Part shown: positions 34,901 to 47,198 of the stretch, in pieces
How the letters are laid out: each line of letters opens with the position of its first letter
Position numbering within the stretch: the first letter of the stretch is position 1
Assembly: GCA_032718475.1 (NCBI GenBank)
Contig: JAUCBJ010007570.1
Location: 27,708-91,707, forward strand
DNA from: Nemertoderma westbladi
Taxonomy: Eukaryota; Xenacoelomorpha; Nemertodermatida; Nemertodermatidae
DNA: 64,000 nucleotides
Reading direction: 5' to 3'
Translations under genes and position numbers: made by a program
The notes under the pieces: model-generated
What the model was told of the DNA's origin: nothing
Database searches by the model: none
The model's input: only the letters and a program-made list of their open reading frames with translations

Positions 34901-37900
34901 TCATAGACAGCATGGCTCACAAGAATTCATAGACTACATGCCCCACAAGTATTCATAGACAGCATGGCTCACATGTACTCATAGACTACATGCTTCACAA
35001 ATACTCATAGACTGCATGGCTCACAAGTACTCATAGACTACATGGCTCACAAGTACTCATAGACAGCATGGCTCACAAGTACTCATAAAAGGTATGGCTC
35101 ACAAGTACTCATAGACAGCATGGGTCACAAGTACTCATAGACTGCATGGCTCACAAATACTCATAGACTACATGCCCCACAAGTACTCAGACTGCATGTC
35201 TCACAAGTACTCATAGACTACATGGCTCACAAGTACTCATAGACAGCATGGCTCACAAGTACTCAGAGTGCATGATGGCTCATTCGTACTCCTAGACTGC
35301 ATGGCTCACAAGTACTCATTGACATCATTGCTCACAAGTACGCATAGACGGCATGGCTCATAAGTACTCCTAGACTACATGGCTCATAAGTACTCATAAA
35401 TTGCATGATGGCTCTTAAGTACTCCAACACAGCATGGCTCACAAGTACTCATAGACTGAATGGCTCATAAGTACTCATAGAGTGCATGGCTCACAAGGAC
35501 TCATAGACAGCATGGCTCGCAATTACTCATAGACAGCATGGCTCACAAGTACTCCTAGACTGCATGGCTCATAAGTACTCATAGATTGCATGATGGCTCT
35601 TAAGTACTCCAAGACAGCATGGCTCACAAGTACTCATAGACTGAATGGCTCATAAGTACTCATAGAGTGCATGGCTCACAAGTACTGATAGAGTGCATGG
35701 CTCACAAGTACTCATAGAGTGCATGATGGCTCACAAGTACTGATAGAGTGCATGGCTCACAAGTACTCATAGAGTGCATGATGGCTCATACGTACCCCTA
35801 GGCTGCATGGCTCACAAGTACTCATAGACAGCATGGTTCACAAGTACTCATAGAGTGCATGGCTCACAAGTACTCATAGAGTGCATGGCTCACAATTACG
35901 ATAGAGTGCATGGCTCACAAGTACTCATAGAGTGCATGGCTCAGAAGTACTGATAGAGTGCATGATGGTTCATACGTACCCCTAGGCTGCATGGCTCACA
36001 AGTACTCATAGACTGCATGACTCACAAGTACTCATAGACTGCATGGCTCACAAGTACTCATAGTCTGCATGACTCATAAGTACTCATAGACGGCATGGCT
36101 CATAAGTACTCATAGACTGCATGGCTCATAAGTACTCATAGACAGCATGGCTCACTGTACTCATAGACTGCATGCTTCACAAATACTCATAGGCTGCATG
36201 GCTCACAAGTACTCATAGAGTACATAGGCTCACAAATACTCATAGACTACATGCCCCACAAGTACTCATAGACTGCATGGCTCACAAGTACTGATAGAGT
36301 GCATGGCCTACAAGTACTCATAGACTGCATGCCCTACAAGTACTCATAGACAGCATGGCTCACAAGTACTCAGACAGCATGGTTTACAAGTACTCATAGA
36401 CAGCATGGCTCACAAGTACTCATAGAGTGCATGATGGCTCATACGTACCCCTAGGCTGCATGGCTCACAAGTATTCACAGACAGCATGGCTCACATGTAC
36501 TCAATGACAGCATGGCTCATAAGTACTCATAGACTGCATGGCTCAAAAGTACTCATACACAGCATCGCTCACAAGTACTCATAGACAGCATGAATCATAA
36601 GTACTCATAGACAGCATGAATCATAAGTACTCATAGACATCATGACTCATAAGTACTCCTAGACTTCATGGCTCACAAGTATTCACAGACAGCATGGCTC
36701 ACAAGTACTCATAGACAGCATGGCTCACAAGTACTCATAGACAGCATGACTCATAAGTACTCATAGACTGCATGACTCATAAGTACTCATAGATAGCATG
36801 GCTCACAAGAATTCATAGACTACATGCCCTACAAGTACTCATAGACAGCATGGCTCACAAGAATTCATAGACTACATGCCCCACAAGTATTCATAGACAG
36901 CATGGCTCACATGTACTCATAGACTACATGCTTCACAAATACTCATAGACTGCATGGCTCACAAGTACTCATAGACTACATGGCTCACAAGTACTCATAG
37001 ACAGCATGGCTCACAAGTACTCATAAAAGGTATGGCTCACAAGTACTCATAGACAGCATGGGTCACAAGTACTCATAGACTGCATGGCTCACAAATACTC
37101 ATAGACTACATGCCCCACAAGTACTCAGACTGCATGTCTCACAAGTACTCATAGACTACATGGCTCACAAGTACTCATAGACAGCATGGCTCACAAGTAC
37201 TCAGAGTGCATGATGGCTCATTCGTACTCCTAGACTGCATGGCTCACAAGTACTCATTGACATCATTGCTCACAAGTACTCATAGACGGCATGGCTCATA
37301 AGTACTCCTAGACTACATGGCTCATAAGTACTCATAAATTGCATGATGGCTCTTAAGTACTCCAAGACAGCATGGCTCACAAGTACTCATAGACTGAATG
37401 GCTCATAAGTACTCATAGAGTGCATGGCTCACAAGGACTCATAGACAGCATGGCTCGCAATTACTCATAGACAGCATGGCTCACAAGTACTCCTAGACTG
37501 CATGGCTCATAAGTACTCATAGATTGCATGATGGCTCTTAAGTACTCCAAGACAGCATGGCTCACAAGTACTCATAGACTGAATGGCTCATAAGTACTCA
37601 TAGAGTGCATGGCTCACAAGTACTCATAGACAGCATGGCTCGCAATTACTCATAGACAGCATGGCTCACAAGTACTCCTAGACTGCATGGCTCACAAGTA
37701 CTCATACACTGCATGATGGCTTATAAGTACTCCTAGATTGCATGGCTCACAAGTACTCCTAGACTGCATTGCTCACAAATACTCATTGACTACATGGCTC
37801 ACAAGTACTCATACACTGCATGATGGCTTATAAGTACTCCTAGATTGCATGGCTCACAAGTACTCCTAGACTGCATTGCTCACAAATACTCATTGACTAC

Positions 37901-38010
37901 ATGGCTCACAAGTACTCCTAGACTGCATTGCTCACAAATACTCATTGACTACATGGCTCATAAGTACTCCTAGGCTGCATGACTCACAATTACTCATAGA
38001 TTGCATTCCT
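31911..38010. repeat. 26-bp satellite array (about 6.1 kb)
   Basis: Roughly 230 tandem copies of GCATGGCTCACAAGTACTCA plus TAGACT (26 bp), with variants (GATAGAGT, TAGACAGC, ATGATGGCTC, CCCCACAAGT). The 26-bp length and the frequent TAG triplets prevent any long reading frame, so it is non-coding. A block of about 2 kb is duplicated in tandem: sequence from about 33.66 kb recurs about 1,990 bp later (for example CTCATAGAGTGCATGATGGC at 33721 and 35711), variant by variant, to about 37.6 kb. A smaller ~100-bp unit is duplicated at 37.70-37.95 kb. Confidence 0.95.
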
Positions 38011-38394
38011 CCCATTTGAATTATATTAGGGAGCAAACGGGGTTGGGATTTCGTTTAATAGATCAATGGCTCGGAATATATTAACAAGTGAGATAAGAAG
38101 TGTTAGCATATCCATACAGTTCAGTGCGTGCGAAAAGAGGCGTCCGTCCGTCGTGCAGACTATCAGTCCGTCTATCTAACTCAAGTTTAAGCGGCTATAT
38201 CGTGGTAACAACAACGGTTTGGATATGTTTCATGAAAATTGTTGTCTTAACTACAAAGTGTAAATGTTTATTTGTCCTACAGTATGCTAAGGCTCGAACT
38301 AGCTTCGTGTGCGCCAAAGTCCCCAAAACTTGTTACTTAATAAATATATCAACAATTTATTGTAACAATACATTTATAAATAAATAAATAAGTT
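38011..38394. other. 3' flank of the amine oxidase gene
   Basis: A short intergenic stretch. TTTATT at 38356-38361 (AATAAA on the minus strand) is a plausible polyadenylation signal about 35 bp past the oxidase stop codon. No other feature is seen. Confidence 0.5.
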
Positions 38395-39400
38395 TTACAA
38401 AACCATAGAATTGTGAGCCTCTATGCATTGGCCTCTATGTTTGGTTATTTCATTGGCAGCTATTGTCCCTGATATGAATGCGCCGTGTACCGTCCCATAC
38501 TTAGCGAAACAACAGTGTTCCCCGGCAAAATAAACTTTGTTGTCTAAATGCCGCTGCAAATTCGTGTAATCAATGGGTTTACAACCAACAGCTGGGTAAG
38601 AGAACGCCCCAAAACTAAAAGGATCCGAGCGCCATCTGGACGTTTTAAAATCAACTACTTTCGCTTTATAAACTCTATCAACTCCAAATATTTTTGATAA
38701 AGTTTCCAAAACTGATCGAAGGTGGAACTCATCGGAAAGTGATTCCATTTGTTCCGCTGCGGTGCCGGTTGTTATCGTTAGGAGTACCGGTTTACCAACA
38801 ATCCTAGCAAAGTTAAAAAAGATTGGAAACAATCCCGCCAACTCGTCGGATTGTGCGGCCACACCAAACGATTTTATATCGACATCCCAAAATGCTTCAT
38901 CGAATTCGATCATCAGTTTATTCATAACTCCAAACCCTATTTTTGATATCGAATTGTATTTCCATTTGGGTAGATCAGGTTCAAACTCAATAGTTTTTGA
39001 CTTTAAGACACCCAACGGTACGGTTATAATAACATAATCGCATTTCCTAATTGATCCATCTTTTGTAGTAACAATAATATCATCATTACCGTAATTAACA
39101 CTTGTTACCAAATTATCCAGCTTAATGTCGATGTTGTGTTTCTCTACCAATCCATCTACTATAGCACCATAGCCTTCCTTTAATACTTCATCGATGCCAT
39201 CAAAGTTATCGTATATGGGTGCCATTTGGGTAGAAACCTTCTCTAAAGGAGCTGCGAAATCAGATTCAATCCAAAATGCCAAGGCCATTCTAGTGAAAGG
39301 GTCTGCGATGAGATCTCCCCCCAATTGGTTGATGCTCTCTCGCAGATTAACATCTAATTTTCCACTATTGTTCCCGTCGGGAAGACGTGAGCTAATCTCC
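38395..39400 (-). CDS. FAD amine oxidase (polyamine-oxidase-like), exon 2
   Basis: The acceptor is at 39401-39402 (TATTATTAG before GGAGATTAGC). The exon joins in phase to exon 1 at 44377, giving a 448-residue protein. This exon encodes the substrate-binding part and the second FAD-binding segment: a NYGNDDIIVTTKDGSIRKCD beta region, YVIITVPLGVLK, the SRWRSDPFSFGAFSY motif, and the C-terminal VYFAGEHCCFAKYGTVHGAF segment that contacts FAD in this family. The layout is that of polyamine/spermine oxidases and LSD1-type amine oxidases. I cannot tell the substrate; the C-terminus (HNSMVL) is not a classical peroxisomal signal. The frame is intact, so the gene appears functional despite the transposons in its intron. 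Confidence 0.9.
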
Positions 39401-39526
39401 CTAATAATATATTATATGGGAAGTTATACTACTTAAATTACTTAAGGGACATACTATTTCTGTAAGTATTCTTATGGTATCATGCAATCGCAATGGTCTC
39501 AAATATTATAATGTTGCCCAATCATG

Positions 39527-40130
39527 ACTACTACTACTACTACTAGGATCGGCATGCTGCATTGCAGCTGCATTTTTAAGAATGCTGTGCCGGCTTATCG
39601 ACAAAATTGCACCGCCACAACTCCCTATCACCCATGACATTTGCTAGATCATCCGCATCTTCAAGGCCAGTGTCCTTTAAGATGCGTCTCAAGAAAGTCA
39701 TGGGCTGTCCACCATGCTTATTCACTCCATGAGGATGCCAAAGTACAAGATTATGCACTGGCTGGTCCTCACGGCGAAAGCAATGTCCTGCAAAGCGGAG
39801 GCGATTTTGTTCTAGTGTCAAGCTTGGGGGAACCATTGAGACACCTCCAATGTTATATAGTGTCTGGTTGGAGATGTGTGCATTGTACTTGACACAATGA
39901 ACCCGGCGTAGCATTCTTGTGAATGTGCCATCCAGAGATTTGGTGTCCTCAGCAGTTAGAGCCCAGCATGGACTCCCATAGAGGAGTACTGGAACTACTG
40001 CTGCTCTAAATAATCGGACCTTAAGTTTCCGATTAATTCTCGGTGACTTCCAAATCCTGGAAAGCCTATTCAAGGCTGCCCATGCCTTTCCCTTACGTAT
40101 TCGAAGGTCCTCACCTGACTTCCGGATCCA
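39527..40130 (-). pseudogene. LINE copy E, 3' half of split copy
   Basis: Starts with an (ACT)n tail and encodes on the minus strand the LINE C-terminus ([40 protein letters not shown]). It stops abruptly at CCGGATCCA (40122-40130), where the plus-strand copy F is inserted. It resumes at 43901. Same strand as the oxidase gene. Confidence 0.9.
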
Positions 40131-43100
40131 TTGACTCCCGGATTGTCAGGTCAGGTATTCTAGGTCATTGATCAAGAAAACTTGCCACCTCCATGCAGCA
40201 TAAAGGAGGTTCCACCTGTAGCTGCATAGACCCTCTTACTAGGGCAAATCTGGTCCTGTAACTAGGACCCCCTTCGTTCTGGGATAAGGACGCCCTTGGT
40301 CCTGGATTAAGGACCCATATACTTGGCTGCAGGGGTATATGGCCTGACCAGGCAGATGGTGATCTACCAATGGCTGGTTAGGAGTAGAGTGTTCTCATGT
40401 CCACTCTGAGGGCACTTCACTGCGACCTGCACCTGGCAGCAAGGGTACAGGGCATGACCCAGCAGATGAGCTGCAACGGCCAATGGTGGGTCATGTACGC
40501 CAGAGTAGATATGGGTGATGGGCCTCATATCTGACTCCATTGCGACACCCACCCTGTGGAATGGCAAACCAGGGTGTGGTATTTGCCCCGAGAGCTGACT
40601 CGGCAAAAAAGCACCCCCCAACCCCCACTATGGATTACATTAGCAATGCGGAGGTCCGGCCACTAGAGGCCAGTGGAATTACCGGACACAATCGGCCTCA
40701 CAGGCGTCAGTTAACTCCTGACCGGCTGCCTGTCTCACCCCCTACTGGAGAGAGAGCAGCCAACAATTCTTTGAGTCCCTTTCCTGATGACCTTTCTGGC
40801 CCAAACCCTGGGTCACCAGGGAGGCCAGATTGTGATGGGGAGAGGGATTCTGGAGTTGGAGGCTACTCTCATGTTCCACCCCGACCAACAAAGCCATTGG
40901 TGAATCTGAGGCAAGTCACTAGACTAGCCTCAGTAAACACCCTAACACTCGGGTCCCCAATGCGACAAGGTGAGCTGACTGCCTTGGCAGATAAGCTTTC
41001 TCTTAGCGCAGTGGGTGTTCAAGAGCACCGAATGCAGACTGGACAGACTGATGAGGTTCTGATTAAGGACATGGGGGGCGGTTAGCGACTCGCCCTCGCG
41101 TCAGCAGATGATAGTGGCAATGGTGGAATTGGTCTATTGATGAATCCAACTGCACATGCAGCATTGGACAAAATAGACCAAATCTCTAACCGCATCATCC
41201 GTTGCCACTTCTCATGTTCTGGAAGACTGGCTAAGAAGTTTCCTAAGGTGGTTCTGATTGTGTGCTACTCTCCAACTAGTGTTGCCCCTGTAGAGGAGGT
41301 GGAAAATTTCTACCACAATCTACAAGCAGCAACTGATGGAGTGGATCAGCATGCATTCTTAACATTCCTGGGAGACTTTAATGCAAGTCTGCATCAATCA
41401 CCTACATCGCCCTGGGTCTATAGCAATAGTGTTAACCGAAATTCTGTCCATCTTCAGGATTTTATCTCTGGAAATGGATTGTTTTCGGCTGGAACCCAGT
41501 TCAAGAAGCGAACTGGAAAGCTATGGACTCATAGTGGACCCAGTGGTCACAAGTCCCAGATAGACCATATTCTGTTTCGTAGGAAATACATGAGCTCTAT
41601 ACAAGACTGTAATGCATTTACACTTCGACCCTTCTCCAGTGATCACCGCCTTATTGTGGCCAAGGTAAGACTTAGTCTGCGTGCTAGCAGAACAACGAAA
41701 TCTGCCTTGCCACGGCATGACTGGTCCTCTCTGTTGCAACAGCCAAGTGTGAGATCCAGCTTCACACTACAGCTGAGCAACAGGTATGAGGCTCTTGCCT
41801 CTGAGGCGGCAGATCACTGTGAGGGCTATACTGCCTTTACAGAAGCAGTTAAGTTAGCAGCTGCAGAAACAGTTCCTGTATACCCTCGAAACAGGAAAAG
41901 GGCCCCCTGGACTGACAACAAAATTCAGAAGTGCCGAAATGACCTTCATAAGGCGCAGAAAGAGTCCCGACTCAAACAGACTACAGCGGCCAAGAATGCA
42001 GTTAAAGCTGCATCTAGGTCCCTGAACAGGCAGTACTCTGTTAATCTACAGGAGCTAATAAACCAACAGGTTGATGCCATCAATGATGCTGACGACAGCA
42101 GGCAATCATCCCAGGCATGGAAATCGATCAATCTGCTTACTGGGCGGAAAAGCCAACCAACCACCAAGGTTAAGGCTGAATCACCAGCCGATCGCCTCAA
42201 TGGTTGGAAAGCCCACTTTGAAAAGCTCCTCAATAATGACAGGGTATTGCCTGATAACTTTATAGAAGTAAAAGTGTCTGAGTCTGTACTCCCAGATATT
42301 CCCATTGGCGATATCTCCTTTGCAGAAGTGAAGGCTGCTGCAAAGAGCATTAAGACCAATCGTGCCAGTGGAGTAGATGGTGTTCCCCCTGAGGTCTTTA
42401 AAATACCTGAGTGTTTAAAGCTCATCTATCCCATCATAGTAGACATGTACCGTACAACAAGAGTCCCACAAGAAATGAAAACAAATAAGTTGGTGCCAGT
42501 TCCCAAGAAAGGCAACCTAACACTCTATGGTTCTTTTCGGGGAATCTCATTGATCTCGATTGCTGCAAAACTATACAATAGAATTCTATTAAATCGCATC
42601 AGGGATCCCATTGAGAGACTGCTACGTGGAAATCAGAATGGGTTCCGTAAAGGTCGTGGGACCATGGAGCAAATTTTGGCACTTAGAAGGATAATTGAAG
42701 AGTTATCAAAAAAGAAAGACAGGCATCTGGCTGTTATCTTTGTTGACTTCTTCAAGGCCTTTGATTCAGTCTCTCGCTCACGTATGTTCAGCATACTTTC
42801 ATTATATGGGATTCCTGATGAAATTATTGCAGCAATCAGATCAGTATACGATGGTTCGACAACATTTGTGTCTACTGTTGACGGTGACACAGAACCATTC
42901 GAAGTGTTATGGGGCGTCCTCCAAGGAGACACACTTGCACCATTCTTGTTCATTATTGTGGTTGACTATGTTCTACGCATGTCCTTAGATCGTCATAATG
43001 ATGATGGGGTGATGATAACTCCACCTACTGGCTCCAGAAGTCGAGGAAATCCTGCCAAGTACCTAACTGATCTAGACTTTGCTGATGACTTAGGAGTACT

Positions 43101-43900
43101 CTCAGAATCATTAGAGGGAGCCCAGCGGCTCCTCAGCTCATTAGAACATGCTGCTTCTAGTGTTGGTCTTTTTATTAACTCCAGAAAGACCAAAATTCTG
43201 ACAGTTAACTTTGAAAGTCCTCAGCAGGTCTCTGATCGGATGAGCATAAGCTCAAAGGATGGTATGCTTGAGCATGTGGACGACTTCTGTTACCTGGGAT
43301 CATGGATCCGGAAGTCAGGTGAGGACCTTCGAATACGTAAGGGAAAGGCATGGGCAGCCTTGAATAGGCTTTCCAGGATTTGGAAGTCACCTAGAATTAA
43401 TCGGAAACTTAAGGTCCGATTATTTAGAGCAGCAGTAGTTCCAGTACTCCTCTACGGGAGTCCATGCTGGGCTCTAACTGCTGAGGACACCAAATCTCTG
43501 GATGGCACATTCACAAGAATGCTACGCCGGGTACATTGTGTCAAGTACAATGCACACATCTCCAACCAGACACTATATAACATTGGAGGTGTCTCATTGG
43601 TTCCCCCAAGCTTGACACTAGAACAAAATCGCCTCCGCTTTGCAGGACATTGCTTTCGCCGTGAGGACCAGCCAGTGCATAATCTTGTACTTTGGCAGCC
43701 TCATGGAGTGAATAAGCATGGTGGACAGCCCATGACTTTCTTGAGACGCATCTTAAAGGACACTGGCCTTAAAGATGCGGATGATCTAGCAAATGTCATG
43801 GGTGATAGGGAGTTGTGGCGGTGCAATTTTGTTGACAAGCCGGCACAGCATTCTTAAAAATGCAGCTGCAATGCAGCATGCCGATCCTAGTAGTAGTAGT
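40131..43900 (+). mobile_element. Near-intact LINE inserted in another LINE (copy F)
   Basis: A 3,770-bp non-LTR retrotransposon, flanked by the 9-bp direct repeat CCGGATCCA (40122-40130 and 43901-43909) and ending in a (TAG)n tail rather than poly(A). It has about 400 bp of 5' non-coding sequence, then a single long frame. It is inserted in opposite orientation into an older copy of the same family (copy E), inside the intron of the oxidase gene. Of the LINE copies here it is the only one that is essentially full length. Confidence 0.93.
40540..43857 (+). CDS. LINE endonuclease-reverse transcriptase with one stop
   Basis: One frame of 1,105 codons interrupted by a single TAG at 41083-41085. 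Copy C has TGG there (MEGGWRLA), so the stop is a point mutation; downstream the frame runs 906 codons from 41137. The N-terminal part is Pro-rich. The APE-like endonuclease follows: VNTLTLGSP and VGVQEHR (catalytic N and E region), GDFN at 41370-41381 and SDHR at 41638-41649. The reverse transcriptase has [26 protein letters not shown] and FADD at 43078-43089. The C-terminus has GHCFRRED and [10 protein letters not shown]. Both enzymes act in target-primed reverse transcription. The clade is not assigned. The stop would cut off most of the endonuclease unless read through. Confidence 0.9.
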
Positions 43901-44305
43901 CCGGATCCAAGGTAACAGAAGTCATCCACATGCTCAAGCATACCATCTTTTGAGCTTATGCTCATCCGATCAGAGACTTGCTGAGGACTTTCAAAGTTAA
44001 CTGTCAAAATGTTGGTCTTTCTGGAGTTAATAAAAAGACCAACACTAGAAGCAGCATGTTCTAATGAGCTGAGGAGCCGTTGGGCTCCCTCTAGTGATTC
44101 TGATAGTACTCCTAAGTCATCAGCGAAGTCTAGATCAGTTAGGTACTTGGCAGGATTTCCTCGACTTCTGGAGCAGTAGGTGGAGTTATCATCACTCCAT
44201 CACCATTATGATGATCTAAGGACATGCGTAGAACATAGTCAACAACAATTATGAACAAGAATGGTGCAAGTGTCTCCCTGGAGGACGCCCCATAACAATT
44301 CAAAT
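43901..44305 (-). pseudogene. LINE copy E, 5' part of split copy
   Basis: Continues copy E after the insertion of copy F: the sequence from CCGGATCCA runs on through the regions coding [22 protein letters not shown] and back to the RT core, ending near 44305. Compared with copy B, seven bases (TGATCCC) are missing next to the junction. It is 5'-truncated and has small deletions near 44175 and 44272. Confidence 0.88.
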
Positions 44306-44376
44306 GACAATATTGATTTAAAAAATAAGAAGGCCTATGTGTACTTTATTTTCATATTATTGTTATTTATACGTAC

Positions 44377-44717
44377 TTGTATCTTTGATATGCTTCCCCT
44401 TTAGGTAAGAAAGTAACATCTTCGCCAATATCAGTATCGGTTTTAAATACTTGTATAAGTTCCTCCCCCATTGCAACTAGAGTTAATCCAAAATATTTCA
44501 CCAGTTGGTATACTGGGTTGCCAGGAGACGAACCATGTACCCAGGATGCCCCTAGATCTGAGGCGCCACCCAGACTGGGGCGATGCGTCCAGACCCGACC
44601 CCCATATCTATCTGGACGACCTTCTAGAACAGTTACTTGGTAACCGTCGTGCTGCTGAAGACACACTGCAGCTGCTATCCCTGCAACACCAGCACCAATT
44701 ACAATCACTCTCGGCAT
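44377..44717 (-). CDS. FAD amine oxidase (polyamine-oxidase-like), exon 1
   Basis: Starts at ATG 44717 (MPRVIVIGAGVAG). VIGAGVAG is the dinucleotide-binding GxGxxG loop at the N-terminus of FAD amine oxidases. VLEGRPDRYGGRVWTH follows, with the conserved acidic residue and GGR motif, then LGASWVHGSSPGNPVYQL, a signature of the polyamine oxidase/LSD1 family. It is 113 codons plus 2 nt, with donor GTACGT. Joined with 38395-39400 it encodes 448 residues, a normal length for a polyamine oxidase. These are cytosolic, nuclear or peroxisomal enzymes that oxidise spermine/spermidine derivatives and release hydrogen peroxide; the location here is not evident. Confidence 0.9.
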
Positions 44718-46190
44718 AATAATTAATAAAGTCTTTATACTTTTTCGTACTGTACAGTATTTCTACATATTACATAATAAAAAACTCCCCAACTGCGAGA
44801 TGTATACCTACTATTATTACTATTACCGGTATCCGAAAGTTTGTTTCTATAAATTGTGTCATAAGTTTGGGAATTCAAGTATATAGCCAGCAGTAAATAG
44901 GACCCATTAGAGAAATGTTGAAACTATCTTCAACTGAATGGATCACACACAATCGAGAAACGTAAAGGGAGACCTATGAAGGACTGAACTGTACAATAGC
45001 ACTAAAAAATCTATAACATATTACTAATTCACCATCAATTTAATTATTTAAGTAATACGCGATACGTTAAATTGGTCGTTCACATGGGTAAATATGTAGA
45101 AGATATATGGAACTGCTTAATGTTTTTATTTTGCTATAGGATACACCTGTAAGGCCTACTCAGTAGCTGGAGGTAAACATACTGTACATTTCAATATTAC
45201 ACTGTGTAGTACGCAAACCCAACTGGGGTTAACGTACTACTGGTTATCTTAGTTCTATAATTGACACATTTATTTTGGTTTGAGAGAAACTAATACACCT
45301 AGAACAACATTGGTAAATAAAGAAATAAAATCATTAAAAATGCGGGAAGTATTAATTTTATATTAATAAACACCCAGGTGTTTATTAGAGGAGGTCGATA
45401 AAGTGGCAAACTGGATGGATGAGAGACATTTCTGCACAGTATGACCCTACGCAGTCCAGAAGTACTGTATATTCGGTCTCAGTGATGTTTTTATACAAGG
45501 CCTGAGTGTGTACGAGGTTTATACTTGATAAATAAACTTTAGTAAATACAATTACAACATTTATAAATTTACAATGACGAATCGAATATATTTATTTCAA
45601 TATTTTTATCTACGTAAATTCTCGTTTATATTGAACTTTTTCCTAAAATTTTCTAAGATTCGATCCGACTAATTTAAATTCAATTTGTTGTAAGTTTAAA
45701 TTTAGATTGATAGCTGCGCTATCAAACGCGCGATCTAATAATACCCGCTTGTTTGGCTGATGGCTACTTTTAGTTCAAAGGTTAATAGGATAAAAAGGTG
45801 TTGTGAGATGTGAGAACCAGGCCAGTACATTTATTTTACGTGAAAGTCAACAGATACGTTATATCACGTCCGTCTGAGCCATGTGCGACAGCCAAAGCTC
45901 ACAATGTACTACTGCAGTAAGTGTACGGTGTACAAAGTTCGTAAAACCTGAAACATGTTAAAAAATATTCTATACAGGAAAGTTTAATTAAATGTAGGTA
46001 ACGTAAACAAACAAACAAAACAATGTTTTAGCTTAGGTTGGGAGATACATAGCGCCGGAATTAAAAGTAGTCGACGTTCGGCAGTTCGGGCTTAGATACT
46101 GTCACTGATAACAAATAATTCAATCAGACGTTGCAATGCAGGTCCTCTACTACAAAGAACCCCCAATACGTGGCTTGCCCCACAATCTAT
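44718..46190. other. Intergenic DNA between the oxidase and SUPT7L
   Basis: AT-rich, no coding region recognised. It contains the promoter side of the oxidase gene and the 3' side of SUPT7L. No transposon ends were recognised. Confidence 0.5.
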
Positions 46191-47198
46191 TCACTGCGAC
46201 TGTGGTGGCACTGAGAAGGGATCGCCTGTAGAATCGCTCGCGAACTCAGAAGGATCGAAACTCCCCAAACTCTCCTCTATCTCTTCCAACAAACCAAAAC
46301 CCAACCCGAATATATCGTTCTGATTGTAAACCAGTTGGTCTTCCTCTGTCCCACCCGCCAGCAGGGTATCGGCGGTCCCCTCAGACAGACTGGAACCCTC
46401 CATCTCAGTCTTGATCTTAGAGACTATCTGCCCGATGTTGAGTGAGTCGATAACTCTGGATAGCTCGCTCCTAACCCGATTGTGCTCCGAAACTAATCCC
46501 TTATACGGTTCAACCACACGGTTCTCCAAGTAATTCAACAGATTAACCACACCACCCTCACCAATCTCGGTCAAACTCTGCTCCAAAACCTGTAACATAT
46601 TAGGAGATCCTTGCGATTTAACTAAACTGTGTTTTTCTGAGTTTATTCTGAGTTTATTAGCGAGTTTATTCAACCAGATCTCCAATATATCGACTAGTAC
46701 GTCTATAGCTACCCCCGACGCTGTACGGACGCCTGTATGAGCCGCCAACGTGCCCACGCTAAGGCGCATCTTCCGGCGTATTAACGCGGGGCTCAACAAC
46801 TCTATAGTTCTGTAATCCAAAGTACGGAAATCCCCGATCATGTGGTTATGCTGCGAGGCAATGCGGCCTCCTATAACGTTGCTAGTCGGTCGCCACGGTA
46901 CTTTAGGGAAGCTGGGGACCGGCGGCAGAGTGGTAGGAACTGTAACTCTACCACCGTTTATACTGGCCATCATGGATTCCATCGATGCGATTTGGTTTCG
47001 TAAGGAAATCGAGTGAAGGATTACATTATCTTCTGGGAATATTTTTTTGATATCAATGGTTTCGGTTTGCGGTTCTAATGATTCTATAGTATTCTTCCGT
47101 TTTGATTCCGTTCTAGCGCGATGATTATCTAAAGTTTTCGTCAATATATCCTCAGTATTTATATCAGTAGAAATTGGAATTTCTCCCCAAAGTGACAT
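46191..47198 (-). CDS. SUPT7L: SUPT7L (STAF65 gamma), SAGA complex subunit
   Basis: A single uninterrupted 335-residue frame. The N-terminus MSLWGEIPIS contains the WGEIPIS signature found at the start of vertebrate SUPT7L. Residues about 130-230 look like the histone-fold (bromodomain-associated) domain: TIELLSPALIRRKMRLSVGT, AAHTGVRTASGVAIDVLVDI, then LEQSLTEIGEGGVVNLLNYL. The C-terminal third is acidic. In the SAGA/STAGA coactivator this subunit pairs through its histone fold with a TAF-type partner and helps assemble the complex on chromatin. It is shorter than the human protein (about 414 residues), mainly in the C-terminal region. A TATATATA lies about 30 bp upstream of the start. The identification rests on the N-terminal signature plus fold position; I am fairly sure. 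Confidence 0.85.
   Translation of the reverse strand: MSLWGEIPISTDINTEDILTKTLDNHRARTESKRKNTIESLEPQTETIDIKKIFPEDNVILHSISLRNQIASMESMMASINGGRVTVPTTLPPVPSFPKVPWRPTSNVIGGRIASQHNHMIGDFRTLDYRTIELLSPALIRRKMRLSVGTLAAHTGVRTASGVAIDVLVDILEIWLNKLANKLRINSEKHSLVKSQGSPNMLQVLEQSLTEIGEGGVVNLLNYLENRVVEPYKGLVSEHNRVRSELSRVIDSLNIGQIVSKIKTEMEGSSLSEGTADTLLAGGTEEDQLVYNQNDIFGLGFGLLEEIEESLGSFDPSEFASDSTGDPFSVPPQSQ

Larger units (their letters stand above)
39401..44376 (-). other. Oxidase intron filled by nested LINEs
   Basis: A 4,976-bp GT...AG intron (donor GTACGT, phase 2). About 4.78 kb of it (39527-44305) is LINE sequence, leaving only about 200 bp of original intron. This is inferred from the exon junctions on either side joining in frame. 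Confidence 0.85.

Noticed and set aside
31911-38010. CRISPR-like array
   Set aside because: Units are contiguous 26-bp repeats with no unique spacers, in a eukaryotic genome; it is a satellite.
41946-43390. Minus-strand frames within the LINE
   Set aside because: They are antisense to the endonuclease-reverse transcriptase frame, which carries the catalytic motifs.
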